Shown: positions 49,211-57,953 of the stretch, piece by piece
How positions within the stretch are numbered: position 1 is the first letter of the stretch
Layout of the letters: the number at the start of each line of letters is the position of its first letter
NCBI RefSeq assembly: GCF_017894365.1
Contig: NZ_CP059467.1
Location: forward strand, 992,001-1,056,000
Source: Aromatoleum bremense
GTDB lineage: Bacteria; Pseudomonadota; Gammaproteobacteria; Burkholderiales; Rhodocyclaceae
Direction: 5' to 3'
DNA: 64,000 nucleotides
Notes under the pieces: model-generated
The model's input: only the letters and a program-made list of their open reading frames with translations
The model's database searches: none
Told to the model about the DNA's origin: nothing
Position numbers and translations under genes: made by a program

Positions 49211-49882
49211 ATGAAGCTGTCGATCGTCATCCCGGTCCTGAACGAGGCCGGCAACCTGCCCGGGCTGCTCGCGCGGCTCGCCCCGCTGCGCGCGCGCGGC
49301 ACCGAGATCATCGTCGTCGACGGCGGCAGCAGCGACGGCTCGGCCGGGATCGCCGAATGCGCCGGCGTCGTGACCCTCTGCAGCCCCACCGGCCGGGCGT
49401 GCCAGATGAACGCCGGCGCCGACCGCGCGACGGGCGACGCGCTGTTGTTCCTCCATGCCGACACGACGCTGCCGCCGTCCGCCGACCGCATCGTCGCTGC
49501 GGCGCTGCAGGGCAGCCGCGCCTGGGGCCGTTTCGACGTCCGCATCGACGGCCGCAGCCCGATGCTGCGCGTCGTCGCGGCGATGATGAACCTGCGTTCG
49601 CGGCTCACCGGCATCGCCACCGGCGACCAGGCGATCTTCGTCACGCGCCAGGCTTTCGATGCCGTCGGCCGCTTTGCGCAGTTGCCGCTGATGGAAGACA
49701 TCGAACTATCCCGGCGCCTGAAGACGATCTCCCCGCCGGCGTGCGTGCGGCAGCGCGTGCACACCTCCGGACGGCGCTGGGAGACGCGCGGCGTGTGGCG
49801 GACGATCCTGCTGATGTGGCGGCTGCGCTGGGCGTGGTGGCGGGGTGTGCCGGCAGAGCGGCTCGCCGAGCGGTACCGCTGA
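49211..49882 (+). CDS. Glycosyltransferase family 2 protein (arsenosugar/selenodomain-associated type 2)
   Basis: A 223-residue soluble GT2 enzyme. The nucleotide-sugar motif is SIVIPVLNEAGNLP at the start, VVDGGSSDGSA, and a DxD-like LFLHADTTLP at about residues 77-86. RGRACQMNAGA-type and GDQAIFVTRQAF are strong marks of the small family often annotated with arsenosugar synthesis or found near radical-SAM genes. The next gene belongs to the partner family. No radical-SAM gene lies next to it, and the product is not known. Confidence 0.8.
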   Translation: MKLSIVIPVLNEAGNLPGLLARLAPLRARGTEIIVVDGGSSDGSAGIAECAGVVTLCSPTGRACQMNAGADRATGDALLFLHADTTLPPSADRIVAAALQGSRAWGRFDVRIDGRSPMLRVVAAMMNLRSRLTGIATGDQAIFVTRQAFDAVGRFAQLPLMEDIELSRRLKTISPPACVRQRVHTSGRRWETRGVWRTILLMWRLRWAWWRGVPAERLAERYR

Positions 49883-49930
49883 TGAAACAACCCCCACGCT
49901 CACTGCGTTCGCGGCCCGGCGCGTACTGAG

Positions 49931-50584
49931 ATGCCCGCCGAAGCCGCGACGGCGAAGCCCGTGCGCATCCTCGTCTTCGCCAAGGCGCCCCGGCCCGGCT
50001 TCGCCAAGACGCGGCTGATCCCCGCGCTCGGTGCCGCCGGCGCTGCGGCGCTCGCACGCCGCATGCTGGACGACACGCTCGCGGCCGCCGTCGCCGCCGC
50101 GGTCGGGCCGGTCGAACTCGTTGCGACCCCGCCCATCTGCACACGCGCCTGGAGCGATGTCGCGTTGCCCGCCGGAATCGCCGTCACCGACCAGGGCGAG
50201 GGAGACCTCGGCCGGCGCATGGCCCGTGCGGTGCGGCGTACGGCCGAACGGGGTGAAGCGGCGCTGCTGATCGGCACCGATTGCGTCGACCTGAGCCCCG
50301 CGGTGCTGCGTGCCGCGGCGGCAGCCCTGCGGACGCACGACGCCGTGATCCACCCGAGCACCGACGGCGGCTACGTGCTGCTCGGCCTGGCGCGTTTCAG
50401 CCCGCAGCTGTTCAGCGACATCGCGTGGAGCACCGAAACGGTCGCCGCAGTCACGATCACCCGCCTCTGCGCGCTCGGCTGGTCGCTGCACGTGGGCAAG
50501 GCGATGCATGACATTGACGTTGCCGACGACCTGCGGCATGTGCCTGCGGGCCGGGCGGACGGAGACGGGCCGGCAAGGCAATAA
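49931..50584 (+). CDS. DUF2064 / arsenosugar-type glycosyltransferase-like protein
   Basis: A 217-residue protein of the DUF2064 group, with FAKAPRPGFAKTRLIPALG near the N-terminus, DQGEGDLGRRMARA, LLIGTDCVDLSP and STDGGYVLLGLARFSPQLF. Members look like nucleotidyl- or glycosyltransferases. It is paired with the preceding GT2 gene after 48 bases, which matches a pairing seen in other genomes. The substrate is unknown. Confidence 0.8.
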   Translation: MPAEAATAKPVRILVFAKAPRPGFAKTRLIPALGAAGAAALARRMLDDTLAAAVAAAVGPVELVATPPICTRAWSDVALPAGIAVTDQGEGDLGRRMARAVRRTAERGEAALLIGTDCVDLSPAVLRAAAAALRTHDAVIHPSTDGGYVLLGLARFSPQLFSDIAWSTETVAAVTITRLCALGWSLHVGKAMHDIDVADDLRHVPAGRADGDGPARQ

Positions 50585-50746
50585 CCGCCCGTTATCAGCA
50601 GCGGCCTTTCCCGGAACATGCCACTGGAGTATAGTCCGCGAGCTGCCCGACCGTTACCATTTGTTACCACTCGCTTCCGGCGTCGAATGGGGCGAACCGC
50701 TCGGGTTTTCGTCATTCGCCCGCCGGTGCCAGGCCCTCCAACTCCG

Positions 50747-52975
50747 ATGATTTCGATCAAGACCATCCGCGGACTCCTACTGATCGCGGCAGTAGTGTTC
50801 TCCACCGCACTCGTCGCAATGACGCATTACGCGGTTTCCGGCGTCGTCGAACGCGCAGTGCGCGAAGAAGCGATGCACGGCGCCGACACGTTCGCCGAGA
50901 TGACTTCCCAGTCGATGTTCGAAGTGATGGTTGCCTGCGCGCCGGTGGTCCCCGTCGCGATCATCGCGGCATTGCTGATGGTGATGTACATCCGCCGGCG
51001 GATCGACCGCGCGATCCGCGGCTTTGCGCACGACATCCGCTCGGTGAACAAACTTTCCGACCTGCGCCAGCTCGCGCAGACCAGCCTCGATTTCGGCTTC
51101 ACCGAGTTCAGCCCGATCGCCGACGAGGTCAGGCAGCTGACCGAGCGCGTGCGCTCGATCGCCGTCGACAAGGAGATGCTCGAATTCGAGATCCGGCTGC
51201 TCGAAAAATTCATCCTGACCTCCGACGTCGTCAAGGACTGGCGCGAATACGTCAACCGTCTGCTGATCGACATCGACGACGTGATGCCGGCCTACGCGCT
51301 GTTCTCGATCTTCAAGATCGGCGACGACATCTTCGACCTCGAGGTGTTCTGGCGCTACGCGCCGTCGAGCGAGAGCAGGCGGCTGTTCGAGGAAACGGTC
51401 AAGGAATCGCTGAGCCGCAATCCGTACTTCACCGGCGGCTATGCGGTCAACATCGAACACAACGTCGCCGACGGCTCGCGCCAGATTCCCGACCTGATGC
51501 ACGGCGACCTCGAGGTGCAGACGAAATCGCTGCTGCTCGATGCGCCGAAGATCGGCGGCATCGTCGGCATCGGCATGCAGGCGCAGGCGAGCCCCGAGGC
51601 GACGCGCTGGCTGGTCGTCGAGAGCATCCTGTCCACGCTCCTGAACGTCGTCGGTTCGGTCAAGGCGATCGACAAATACACCAAGGATCTGGAGTATTAC
51701 GCGACGCGCGACCCGCTGACGAACCTCTATAACCAGCGCGTGTTCTGGGAGCTGCTCGACAGCGAGGCGGTCCGTTCCGGGCGGCACGGGCACAAGTTCG
51801 GCCTCGCTGTCCTCGACGCCGACAACTTCAAGTCCGTCAACGACACCTACGGGCACAGCTTCGGCGACGTGCTGCTGCAGGAAGTCGCAACGACGATTCG
51901 CGGGGCGATGCGTGAGGACGACCTGCTCGCACGTTACGGCGGCGACGAGTTCGTCGCGATCCTGCCCGAAACCGGCCTCACCGGTACGATCGAGGCCACG
52001 CGGCGGATGATGGACGCGGTCGCCGGCCTGTCGATCGAGACCCCGGACGGGGCCCGCGTCGGCAGTTCGCTGTCGATCGGCATGGCGGTGTATCCGGACC
52101 ACGCGGTCGAGACCAGGGATCTGTTCCTGTTCGCCGACAGCATGATGTACCGGGCGAAGGCCGAAGGTAAGGGCCGCGTCGCGATTCCGACCGAGCACGA
52201 CGTCGTCGAAGTGTTCCGCTCGCTGTCCGAGAAAAGCATCCTGATCCTCGCCGCCGTCGAGGCACGCGGCGTGATCCCGTACTACCAGCCGATCATCGAT
52301 CCGCGCACCGGCAAGGTCGAGGCGCTCGAAGTGCTCGCGCGCATCCGCCTCGAGGACGGCACGATGCTCGTCGCCGACGCTTTCGTCGGGATCGCGGAAA
52401 AGATGGGGCTGATGCACAAGCTCGACTACATCCTGATGGAACGGGCCCTCGAGGCCGCCGTTGCCGCAAACTACCAGGGCCTGCTGTTCCTGAACATGTC
52501 GCCGCGCGCACTGGTGCTCAATGATTTCATCCCGGAAACCCGGCGCATCGCCGGCTCATCGGGGTTCGAGCCGTCGCGTATCGTGTTCGAGATCACCGAG
52601 CGCGAAACGATCAAGAACATGGTGCTGCTCGAACGCTTCATCAATACGCTGCGCGCCGAAGGCTTCCGGCTGGCGATCGACGACTTCGGCTCGGGCTTCT
52701 CGTCGTTCCACTATGTCAAACGCTTCCCGATCGATTTCCTGAAGATCGACGGCGACTTCATCCTCGGCATGGGACACAACGACAGGGACCGTGCGCTGGT
52801 GCGCAGCATCGTCGCGCTGAGTCGCGAACTGGGCATCCGCACCGTCGCCGAATACGTCGAGGACGGCGAGGTGCTGGCCGGCGTCATCGGGCAGTCGATC
52901 GATCTCGCGCAGGGCTACCACATCCGCCGCCCCACGGCATCGATCGCCGAAGCGCTCGACGTGCGACTGCATTGA
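50747..52975 (+). CDS. Membrane GGDEF-EAL protein
   Basis: A 742-residue c-di-GMP enzyme. Two membrane helices (about residues 7-26 and 64-84) flank a short periplasmic segment. A GAF-like region (about 150-320) precedes the GGDEF domain (about 325-490) with RYGGDEFVAIL and an RxxD (REDD) inhibitory site. The EAL domain (about 500-740) has EVL instead of EAL (ALEVLARI), and IDDFGSGFSSFHYVKRF and FLKIDGDFI. Glu is kept, so hydrolysis may occur. The start ATG 50747 gives a normal inner-membrane topology. Confidence 0.87.
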   Translation: MISIKTIRGLLLIAAVVFSTALVAMTHYAVSGVVERAVREEAMHGADTFAEMTSQSMFEVMVACAPVVPVAIIAALLMVMYIRRRIDRAIRGFAHDIRSVNKLSDLRQLAQTSLDFGFTEFSPIADEVRQLTERVRSIAVDKEMLEFEIRLLEKFILTSDVVKDWREYVNRLLIDIDDVMPAYALFSIFKIGDDIFDLEVFWRYAPSSESRRLFEETVKESLSRNPYFTGGYAVNIEHNVADGSRQIPDLMHGDLEVQTKSLLLDAPKIGGIVGIGMQAQASPEATRWLVVESILSTLLNVVGSVKAIDKYTKDLEYYATRDPLTNLYNQRVFWELLDSEAVRSGRHGHKFGLAVLDADNFKSVNDTYGHSFGDVLLQEVATTIRGAMREDDLLARYGGDEFVAILPETGLTGTIEATRRMMDAVAGLSIETPDGARVGSSLSIGMAVYPDHAVETRDLFLFADSMMYRAKAEGKGRVAIPTEHDVVEVFRSLSEKSILILAAVEARGVIPYYQPIIDPRTGKVEALEVLARIRLEDGTMLVADAFVGIAEKMGLMHKLDYILMERALEAAVAANYQGLLFLNMSPRALVLNDFIPETRRIAGSSGFEPSRIVFEITERETIKNMVLLERFINTLRAEGFRLAIDDFGSGFSSFHYVKRFPIDFLKIDGDFILGMGHNDRDRALVRSIVALSRELGIRTVAEYVEDGEVLAGVIGQSIDLAQGYHIRRPTASIAEALDVRLH

Positions 52976-52996
52976 CCCGATGCGCGACAAGCCTCG

Positions 52997-54249
52997 ACCT
53001 TCAGGGCGGGGAAGGATAGCGCGGACGGCGTCCTTTGGTTTCAGCGTGGCGTCTGCTGCTGTTCGATGTATGCCGCTTCGTGTTCAACAAGGCGCTGGCG
53101 TTGCAGAAGGTGCATTACGAGTCGGGTGAGAAAAAACTCGGCTACTCGGGACTGTGCAAGCTGCTCACCGAATGGCGCAATGGCCCGGAAACACCGTGGC
53201 TGGCCGATGCGCCGTCGCACCCGCTGCAACAAGCGCTCAAGGATCTGGAGCGCGCCTACGCCAACTTTTTCGCCAAGCGGGCCGACTTCCCATGCTTCAA
53301 GAAGAAAGGGCAATCGGACAGCTTTCGCTATCCCGACCCGAAACAGATCAAGCTCGATCAGGGCAACAGCCGACTCTTCCTGCCGAAACTCGGCTGGCTG
53401 CGCTACCGCAACAGCCGGAACGTGCTCGGCGAACTGCGCAACGTCACCGTCAGCCAGTCGGGCAACAAGTGGTTCGTGTCGATTCAGACGCAACGCGAAG
53501 TGGAGCAGCCCCTGTCGGCAACGACTACCTCAATCGGCATCGATGTCGGCATTGCCCGCTTTGCCACCCTGAGCGACGCGAGCTTCATCGCACCTCTCAA
53601 CAGCTTCAAGAAACATCAGCAGCGCCTTGCGCGCTACCAGCGCCGCATGAACCGCAAGGTCAAGTTCAGCAATAACTGGAAGAAGGCCAAAGCCCGCGTC
53701 CAGAAGATTCACACCGGCATCGCCAACGCCCGTCGCGATTTCCTGCACAAAGCCACAACAACGATCAGCCAAAACCACGCGCTCGTTTGCATTGAGGATT
53801 TGCAGGTACGGAACATGTCCAGGTCTTCCAGGGGCAATAGCGAACAGCACGGCAAGAGGGTCAGCCAGAAGGCCGGCCTGAACCGCGCCATTCTCGATCA
53901 GGGATGGGGTGAATTCAGGCGACAACTGGATTACAAGCTGGCGTGGAGCGGCGGCTATCTCGTCGCCGTGCCGCCGCAGAACACGTCGCGCACCTGTCCG
54001 TGCTGCGGGCAGGTGTCAGCGGACAACCGACAGACACAGGCGAAATTCCTGTGCGTCGATTGTGGCTACGAAAATCACGCCGATGTGGTCGGCGCGATCA
54101 ATGTTTTAGAGCGGGGATACCGCTTGTTAGCCTGTGGAGAGTCGGCGCAGTCAGGCTGCTCGATGAAGCAGGAACCCACCGAAGCGACTACGCAGCCTAT
54201 CGCGTAGCGCCGTAGGAATCCCCTTCCTTTACGGCAGGGAGGATGTCAA
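52997..54249 (+). mobile_element. Decayed IS200/IS605-type element with tnpB only
   Basis: This insertion carries a truncated tnpB and no tnpA. The right end has the family's terminal hairpin region followed by GGATGTCAA, giving an end at 54249. The left side starts with a stretch (52999-53019) that resembles that same right end instead of a normal left end, so the left boundary is not certain. It splits the c-di-GMP gene from the PA2779-like gene. Confidence 0.65.
53035..54207 (+). pseudogene. tnpB: N-terminally truncated TnpB (RuvC nuclease of IS605 elements)
   Basis: A 390-residue frame with the C-terminal two thirds of TnpB. The RuvC acids Asp170 (GIDVG), Glu254 (CIEDL) and Asp350 (NHADVVGAINVL) and the zinc finger (Cys321, 324, 340, 343) are intact. 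The first 25-30 residues that form the start of the RNA/DNA-binding module are missing; the frame starts with MVSAWRLLLFDVCRFVFN, where the family has a longer N-terminus ending in a CRFVFNKALALQ segment. It is scored as a pseudogene because the missing part is needed for guide-RNA handling in studied relatives. Whether residual activity remains is unknown. Confidence 0.8.
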
Positions 54250-54265
54250 ATACTTTTCGATACTC
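54120..54265 (+). ncRNA. Likely omega-RNA (guide RNA) 3' region of the tnpB element
   Basis: In IS605 TnpB elements the guide RNA covers the end of tnpB and the right end, and its guide is the DNA just past the element. The right end here keeps the terminal hairpin (54217-54240) and GGATGTCAA at 54241-54249, so 54250-54265 would act as guide. The 5' limit given is approximate. Confidence 0.5.
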
Positions 54266-54380
54266 CTTTGTCCTCGCGGACGCCACCCGCCGCACCTACA
54301 ATGAAACGGCCCGGACCGTTCCGGTGCGCGAACGGTGGCGGCGCGACGATTCCCGGCGGGACAAGAAGAGGAGACGAATC

Positions 54381-54782
54381 ATGAAACAGCTACAACGACT
54401 GTTCGCGATGTTGCTGGCCATCTGCTTTGTCAATGCGACGATGATCCAGGCTGCGCAGGCGGCACTCGTCACGACCGAACAGGTCGCCGGCATGGCCGCA
54501 GCTTCTCCTCAGGATTCGCCGCATGCGCGCCTCGGTGCGCTGATGACCCGCGCCGACGTGCAGGCCCAGCTCGAGCGCTTCGGCCTGAGTCCCGACGTCG
54601 CCAGGGAGCGCATCGCGGCCCTTACCGACGACGAAGCGTCGCTGCTCGCACAGCAGATCGAAAACGCCCCCGCCGGCGCCTCCGACGTGCTCGGCGTGCT
54701 GCTGTTCGTGTTTATCGTGCTGCTGGTCACGGACATCCTCGGCTTGACGAAAGTCTTTCCGTTCACGCGTTCGGTCCGCTAG
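54381..54782 (+). CDS. PA2779-family small membrane protein
   Basis: A 133-residue protein with a signal peptide (residues about 1-28), a central helical part (TRADVQAQLERFGLSPDVARERIAALTDDEA) and a C-terminal membrane segment (GVLLFVFIVLLVTDILGL, about residues 106-123). It fits the PA2779 family, always next to a PA2778-type cysteine peptidase; function unknown. ATG 54381 is preceded by AGAGGAG. Confidence 0.8.
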   Translation: MKQLQRLFAMLLAICFVNATMIQAAQAALVTTEQVAGMAAASPQDSPHARLGALMTRADVQAQLERFGLSPDVARERIAALTDDEASLLAQQIENAPAGASDVLGVLLFVFIVLLVTDILGLTKVFPFTRSVR

Positions 54783-54798
54783 CGCACCGAACGACACC

Positions 54799-55752
54799 GT
54801 GCGGCCCAGCCCCCGTCGACACCCTGCGCTCCCTTTCGCCGCGTTGTGCGCGGCGATGCTGCTGATGCTCGCGCTGACGGGCTGCGCGGTCCAGGCGCCG
54901 CGCCTGCTCGGCCGCCCGCCGCCCGACCTGCCACGGCAGGTCGAACTGGTACAGACGCCGTTCTTCCCGCAGGTGGAACTCCAGTGCGGACCGGCGGCGC
55001 TCGCGACAGCGCTATCGGCGAACGGTCTCGTGATCCGGCCGCAAGCGCTCGTCGACGAGGTGTTCCTGCCCGGTCGCGAAGGGTCGCTGCAGCTCGAAAT
55101 GCTCGCCGGGGCGCGACGCCACGGCATGGTCGCGACGCTGCTGCCGGGTTCGCTCGAAGCGGTGATGCGCGAAACCGCGGCGGGCCACCCGGTGATCGTG
55201 CTGCAGAACCTCGGCCTGTCATGGGCGCCGACTTGGCACTACGCGGTCGTGATCGGCTATGACCTCGACGCGGCAACCTTCGTGCTGCGCTCCGGCACGA
55301 CCGAGCGCCTCGAACTCGCGTTCCGCACCTTCGAACACACCTGGGACCGGTCGCAGCGCTGGGCCTTCGTCGCACTGCCTCCCGGCAGGCTGCCAGTCAC
55401 CGCGACCGAGGACGAAGCGACACGCGCGCTCATCGCATTCGAACGCAATGCGCCGCCCGATGCCGCAGCGCGGGCCTACGCCGCCGCCCTCGCCCACTGG
55501 CCCGACAGCCTGGTGCTGGCGATGGGCCTGGGCAACGCGCGCCATGCAGCCGGCGACAAGGCGGGCGCCGAACAGGCGTTCCGTGACGCCGCCGCACGCC
55601 ACGAATCGACCGCGGCATGGAACAACCACGCCTCAGTGCTGCTCGAACTCGGACGACGGGATGAAGCGAGACGCGCCGCGCAGCACGCGGTCGAGCTCGG
55701 CGGCCCGCTGCGGGAAACCGCGCTCGCGACGCTGCGCGCCATCGACCGATAG
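54799..55752 (+). CDS. PA2778-family cysteine peptidase (C39-like) lipoprotein with TPR
   Basis: A 317-residue lipoprotein. LTGC (about residues 26-29) is a lipobox. A C39-like domain (about 50-200) shows QVELQCGPAALATAL with a candidate catalytic Cys and HYAVVIGYD with a candidate His. A C-terminal TPR-like segment (about 220-317) has repeated AAAL, HAAGDKAGAEQAFRDA and NNHASVLLELGRRDEA. The start is GTG at 54799, 16 bases after the PA2779-like stop. The pair is a known neighbour arrangement; the substrate is not known. Confidence 0.8.
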   Translation: MRPSPRRHPALPFAALCAAMLLMLALTGCAVQAPRLLGRPPPDLPRQVELVQTPFFPQVELQCGPAALATALSANGLVIRPQALVDEVFLPGREGSLQLEMLAGARRHGMVATLLPGSLEAVMRETAAGHPVIVLQNLGLSWAPTWHYAVVIGYDLDAATFVLRSGTTERLELAFRTFEHTWDRSQRWAFVALPPGRLPVTATEDEATRALIAFERNAPPDAAARAYAAALAHWPDSLVLAMGLGNARHAAGDKAGAEQAFRDAAARHESTAAWNNHASVLLELGRRDEARRAAQHAVELGGPLRETALATLRAIDR

Positions 55753-55794
55753 CTTTGATCAGAATCAGTACGCAACAACACGTAGAGGTCATGA

Positions 55795-56493
55795 ATGATG
55801 AAAACAACCCTTCTTGCCACCGTCACGACGCTGCTGATCGCCGGTTGCGCACAGAACCCCTACTACGGCGACACCGCAAAAACCGCCCGCGGAGCGACGA
55901 TCGGCGCCGGCGCCGGCGCGGTGCTGGGCAGCGTCGTCTCGGGGTCGGGCGATCGCACCAAAGGCGGCCTGATCGGCGCGGCCATCGGCGCGACGGTCGG
56001 CGGCCTGATCGGTCGCCAGATGGACAAGCAGGAAGCGGAACTGCGCGAGCAGATGGCGGGCACCGGCGTCGAGGTCCAGCGCCAGGGCGACACGATCCGC
56101 CTGCAGGCCCCCGAGAACATCACGTTCGACACGAACCGCGCGGACATCAAGCCGCAGTTCCAGCCGGTGCTGGGCCAGCTCGCGCAGAGCATCCAGCAAT
56201 ATCCGGGCACCGTCGTCCAGGTCGAAGGGCACACTGACTCCGTCGGCTCCGCGAGTTACAACCAGACGCTGTCCGAGAACCGCGCCGGCGCGGTGCGCAG
56301 CTACCTGCTCCAGCGCGGCGTCGACGCGAACCGGCTGGCAGCGGTCGGCTACGGTCTGACGCGGCCGGTTGCCGACAACAGCACTGCCGCCGGACGCGCG
56401 CAGAACCGGCGCGTCGAAGTGCTGATCGTCCCGGCACAGCAGCCGGCACAGCAACAACCGGCGCAGCAACCGCAGCAAACCCCGCGATACTGA
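55795..56493 (+). CDS. OmpA-family lipoprotein (YiaD-like)
   Basis: A 232-residue lipoprotein. IAGC (about residues 15-18) is a lipobox. A Gly-rich region (GATIGAGAGAVLGSVVSGSGD, LIGAAIGATVGGLIG) is like Gly-zipper proteins. The C-terminal OmpA domain (about 95-215) has ITFDTNRADIKPQFQPVL, VEGHTDSVGSASYNQTLSENRA, and AVGYGLTRPVADN and binds peptidoglycan. A Gln/Pro-rich tail ends it. It follows the C39-like gene by 42 bases. Confidence 0.9.
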   Translation: MMKTTLLATVTTLLIAGCAQNPYYGDTAKTARGATIGAGAGAVLGSVVSGSGDRTKGGLIGAAIGATVGGLIGRQMDKQEAELREQMAGTGVEVQRQGDTIRLQAPENITFDTNRADIKPQFQPVLGQLAQSIQQYPGTVVQVEGHTDSVGSASYNQTLSENRAGAVRSYLLQRGVDANRLAAVGYGLTRPVADNSTAAGRAQNRRVEVLIVPAQQPAQQQPAQQPQQTPRY

Positions 56494-56604
56494 GTTCCGC
56501 GCCGCCTTGCCGCCAGGCGCCGTCGGGACGCCCGGCGCAGCGGAGCTTTCGCGATGCCGGCAGGATAGGTACCCTTGCACAATCCTGCGGCTCCTCTTTT
56601 TATC

Positions 56605-57894
56605 ATGCCCCTGTTCGAAGAACACCCCCAGCGCCGCGCGCTGAACGACGAAGTCCACTCGCGCCCGCCGGTGCCGCTCAATACGCCGGAGCTCGTCAGC
56701 TACCTCGCCTTCCTGCACGTCGACGGCAGCGCCGATCTCGAGCCCGCGCACCTTCATCAGCTCGCCGCGCAACTCGGCCTGCCGGAGCCGTGCACCGACA
56801 CCGGCCACGTGTCGCTGGACGCCGGCGAATTTCGCCTCAGGTGGGAACGGCACAGCGAATTTTCGAGCTATACGTTCTTCCGCCACGGCACCGGCGACGG
56901 CGCCGATCCTGCGCTGCTGGCGGTTCCCGCGGGGTGGCGCAAGGGCATCCCAGGTCAGCTGATCGTCGCAACCCAAGTCGAAGTGCGCGACGCGGACGAT
57001 GTTCCTCCGGAAACCGTCATTGCCCAGGATGGCCATGACTTCACCCCCACCGTCGCGTCGGAAATCGCCGGCGGCGCAGGCTGGGTGCTGACCGACTTTC
57101 GGATCGTCGATGATTTTTCGCGCTTCGTCGTCTTCAACCGCTCGCTGACCCCGCGGCAGGCCGGCCGCAGCGTCCAGCGGCTCGTCGAGATCGAAACCTA
57201 CCGCGTCATGGCGCTGCTCGCGTTCCCCGTCGCGAAGGACGTCGGCCGGCTGCTCGCCCGCGCCGAGGAAGAACTCGCCGACCTGATGGACAACATGGGC
57301 AATTCGACTTCGACCGACGACGAACGCCGCGTCCTGAACCGGCTGACCCGGCTCGCCGCCGAAGTCGAGCGCTCCGTCGCGCGCACGACGTTCCGCTTCG
57401 GCGCCGCCGCCGCGTACTACCAGCTGGTACGCCAGCGCATCGAGGACCTGCGCGAAGTCCGCCTCGACGGCTACCCGCCGATCCGCGAGTTCATGGACCG
57501 CCGGCTCGCTCCGGCAATCGCGACATGCGCGACGATGGCCCGCCGGCAGGAGGACCTGTCGGGCCGCATCGCGCGCAATTCGCAGCTGCTGCGCACGCGC
57601 GTCGACATCGAACTCGAGCGGCAGAACCAGGAACTGCTCGCGCAGATGAACCGGCGCGCGAAACTGCAGCTGCGGCTGCAGGAGACGGTCGAAGGCCTGT
57701 CGGTCGTCGCGATCACGTATTACGCGTCGCAGCTCGTGCAATACCTCGCGAAAGGCGGCAAGGACTACCTCGCCCCGGCGACCCCGGAAGTCATCACCGC
57801 GGTGTCGATCCCGATCATCGCCGGCCTGGTCGCGCTCGGCCTGCGCCGCATGCGCCGCCAGCTTGCCGCCGAGGAGGCGGTGCCGGGCCACTGA
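56605..57894 (+). CDS. DUF3422-family membrane protein
   Basis: A 429-residue protein with two hydrophobic segments near the C-terminus (about residues 358-375 and 390-410) and a large soluble N-terminal part. FEEHPQRRALNDEVHSRPP at the start is a DUF3422 hallmark. The middle contains a long helical region (about 225-345). Function is not known. ATG 56605 is preferred over TTG 56575. purC follows after 59 bases on the same strand. Confidence 0.8.
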   Translation: MPLFEEHPQRRALNDEVHSRPPVPLNTPELVSYLAFLHVDGSADLEPAHLHQLAAQLGLPEPCTDTGHVSLDAGEFRLRWERHSEFSSYTFFRHGTGDGADPALLAVPAGWRKGIPGQLIVATQVEVRDADDVPPETVIAQDGHDFTPTVASEIAGGAGWVLTDFRIVDDFSRFVVFNRSLTPRQAGRSVQRLVEIETYRVMALLAFPVAKDVGRLLARAEEELADLMDNMGNSTSTDDERRVLNRLTRLAAEVERSVARTTFRFGAAAAYYQLVRQRIEDLREVRLDGYPPIREFMDRRLAPAIATCATMARRQEDLSGRIARNSQLLRTRVDIELERQNQELLAQMNRRAKLQLRLQETVEGLSVVAITYYASQLVQYLAKGGKDYLAPATPEVITAVSIPIIAGLVALGLRRMRRQLAAEEAVPGH

Positions 57895-57933
57895 GCGGCG
57901 CCGGGCGGTGAGCGGCTGCCGGACAAGCTGGCC

Positions 57934-57939
57934 TATAAT
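57934..57939 (+). promoter_or_regulatory. TATAAT -10 element upstream of purC
   Basis: A perfect -10 hexamer 15 bases before the purC ATG. The -35 is poor, so the site could be activated or weak. A transcript from here would have a leader of only a few bases. Confidence 0.45.
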
Positions 57940-57953
57940 TGCGTTTTGCCTGA

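Noticed and set aside
55789..57891. 700-codon minus-strand open frame over the OmpA and DUF3422 genes
   Set aside because: Antisense to two genes with clear motifs; no ribosome site.
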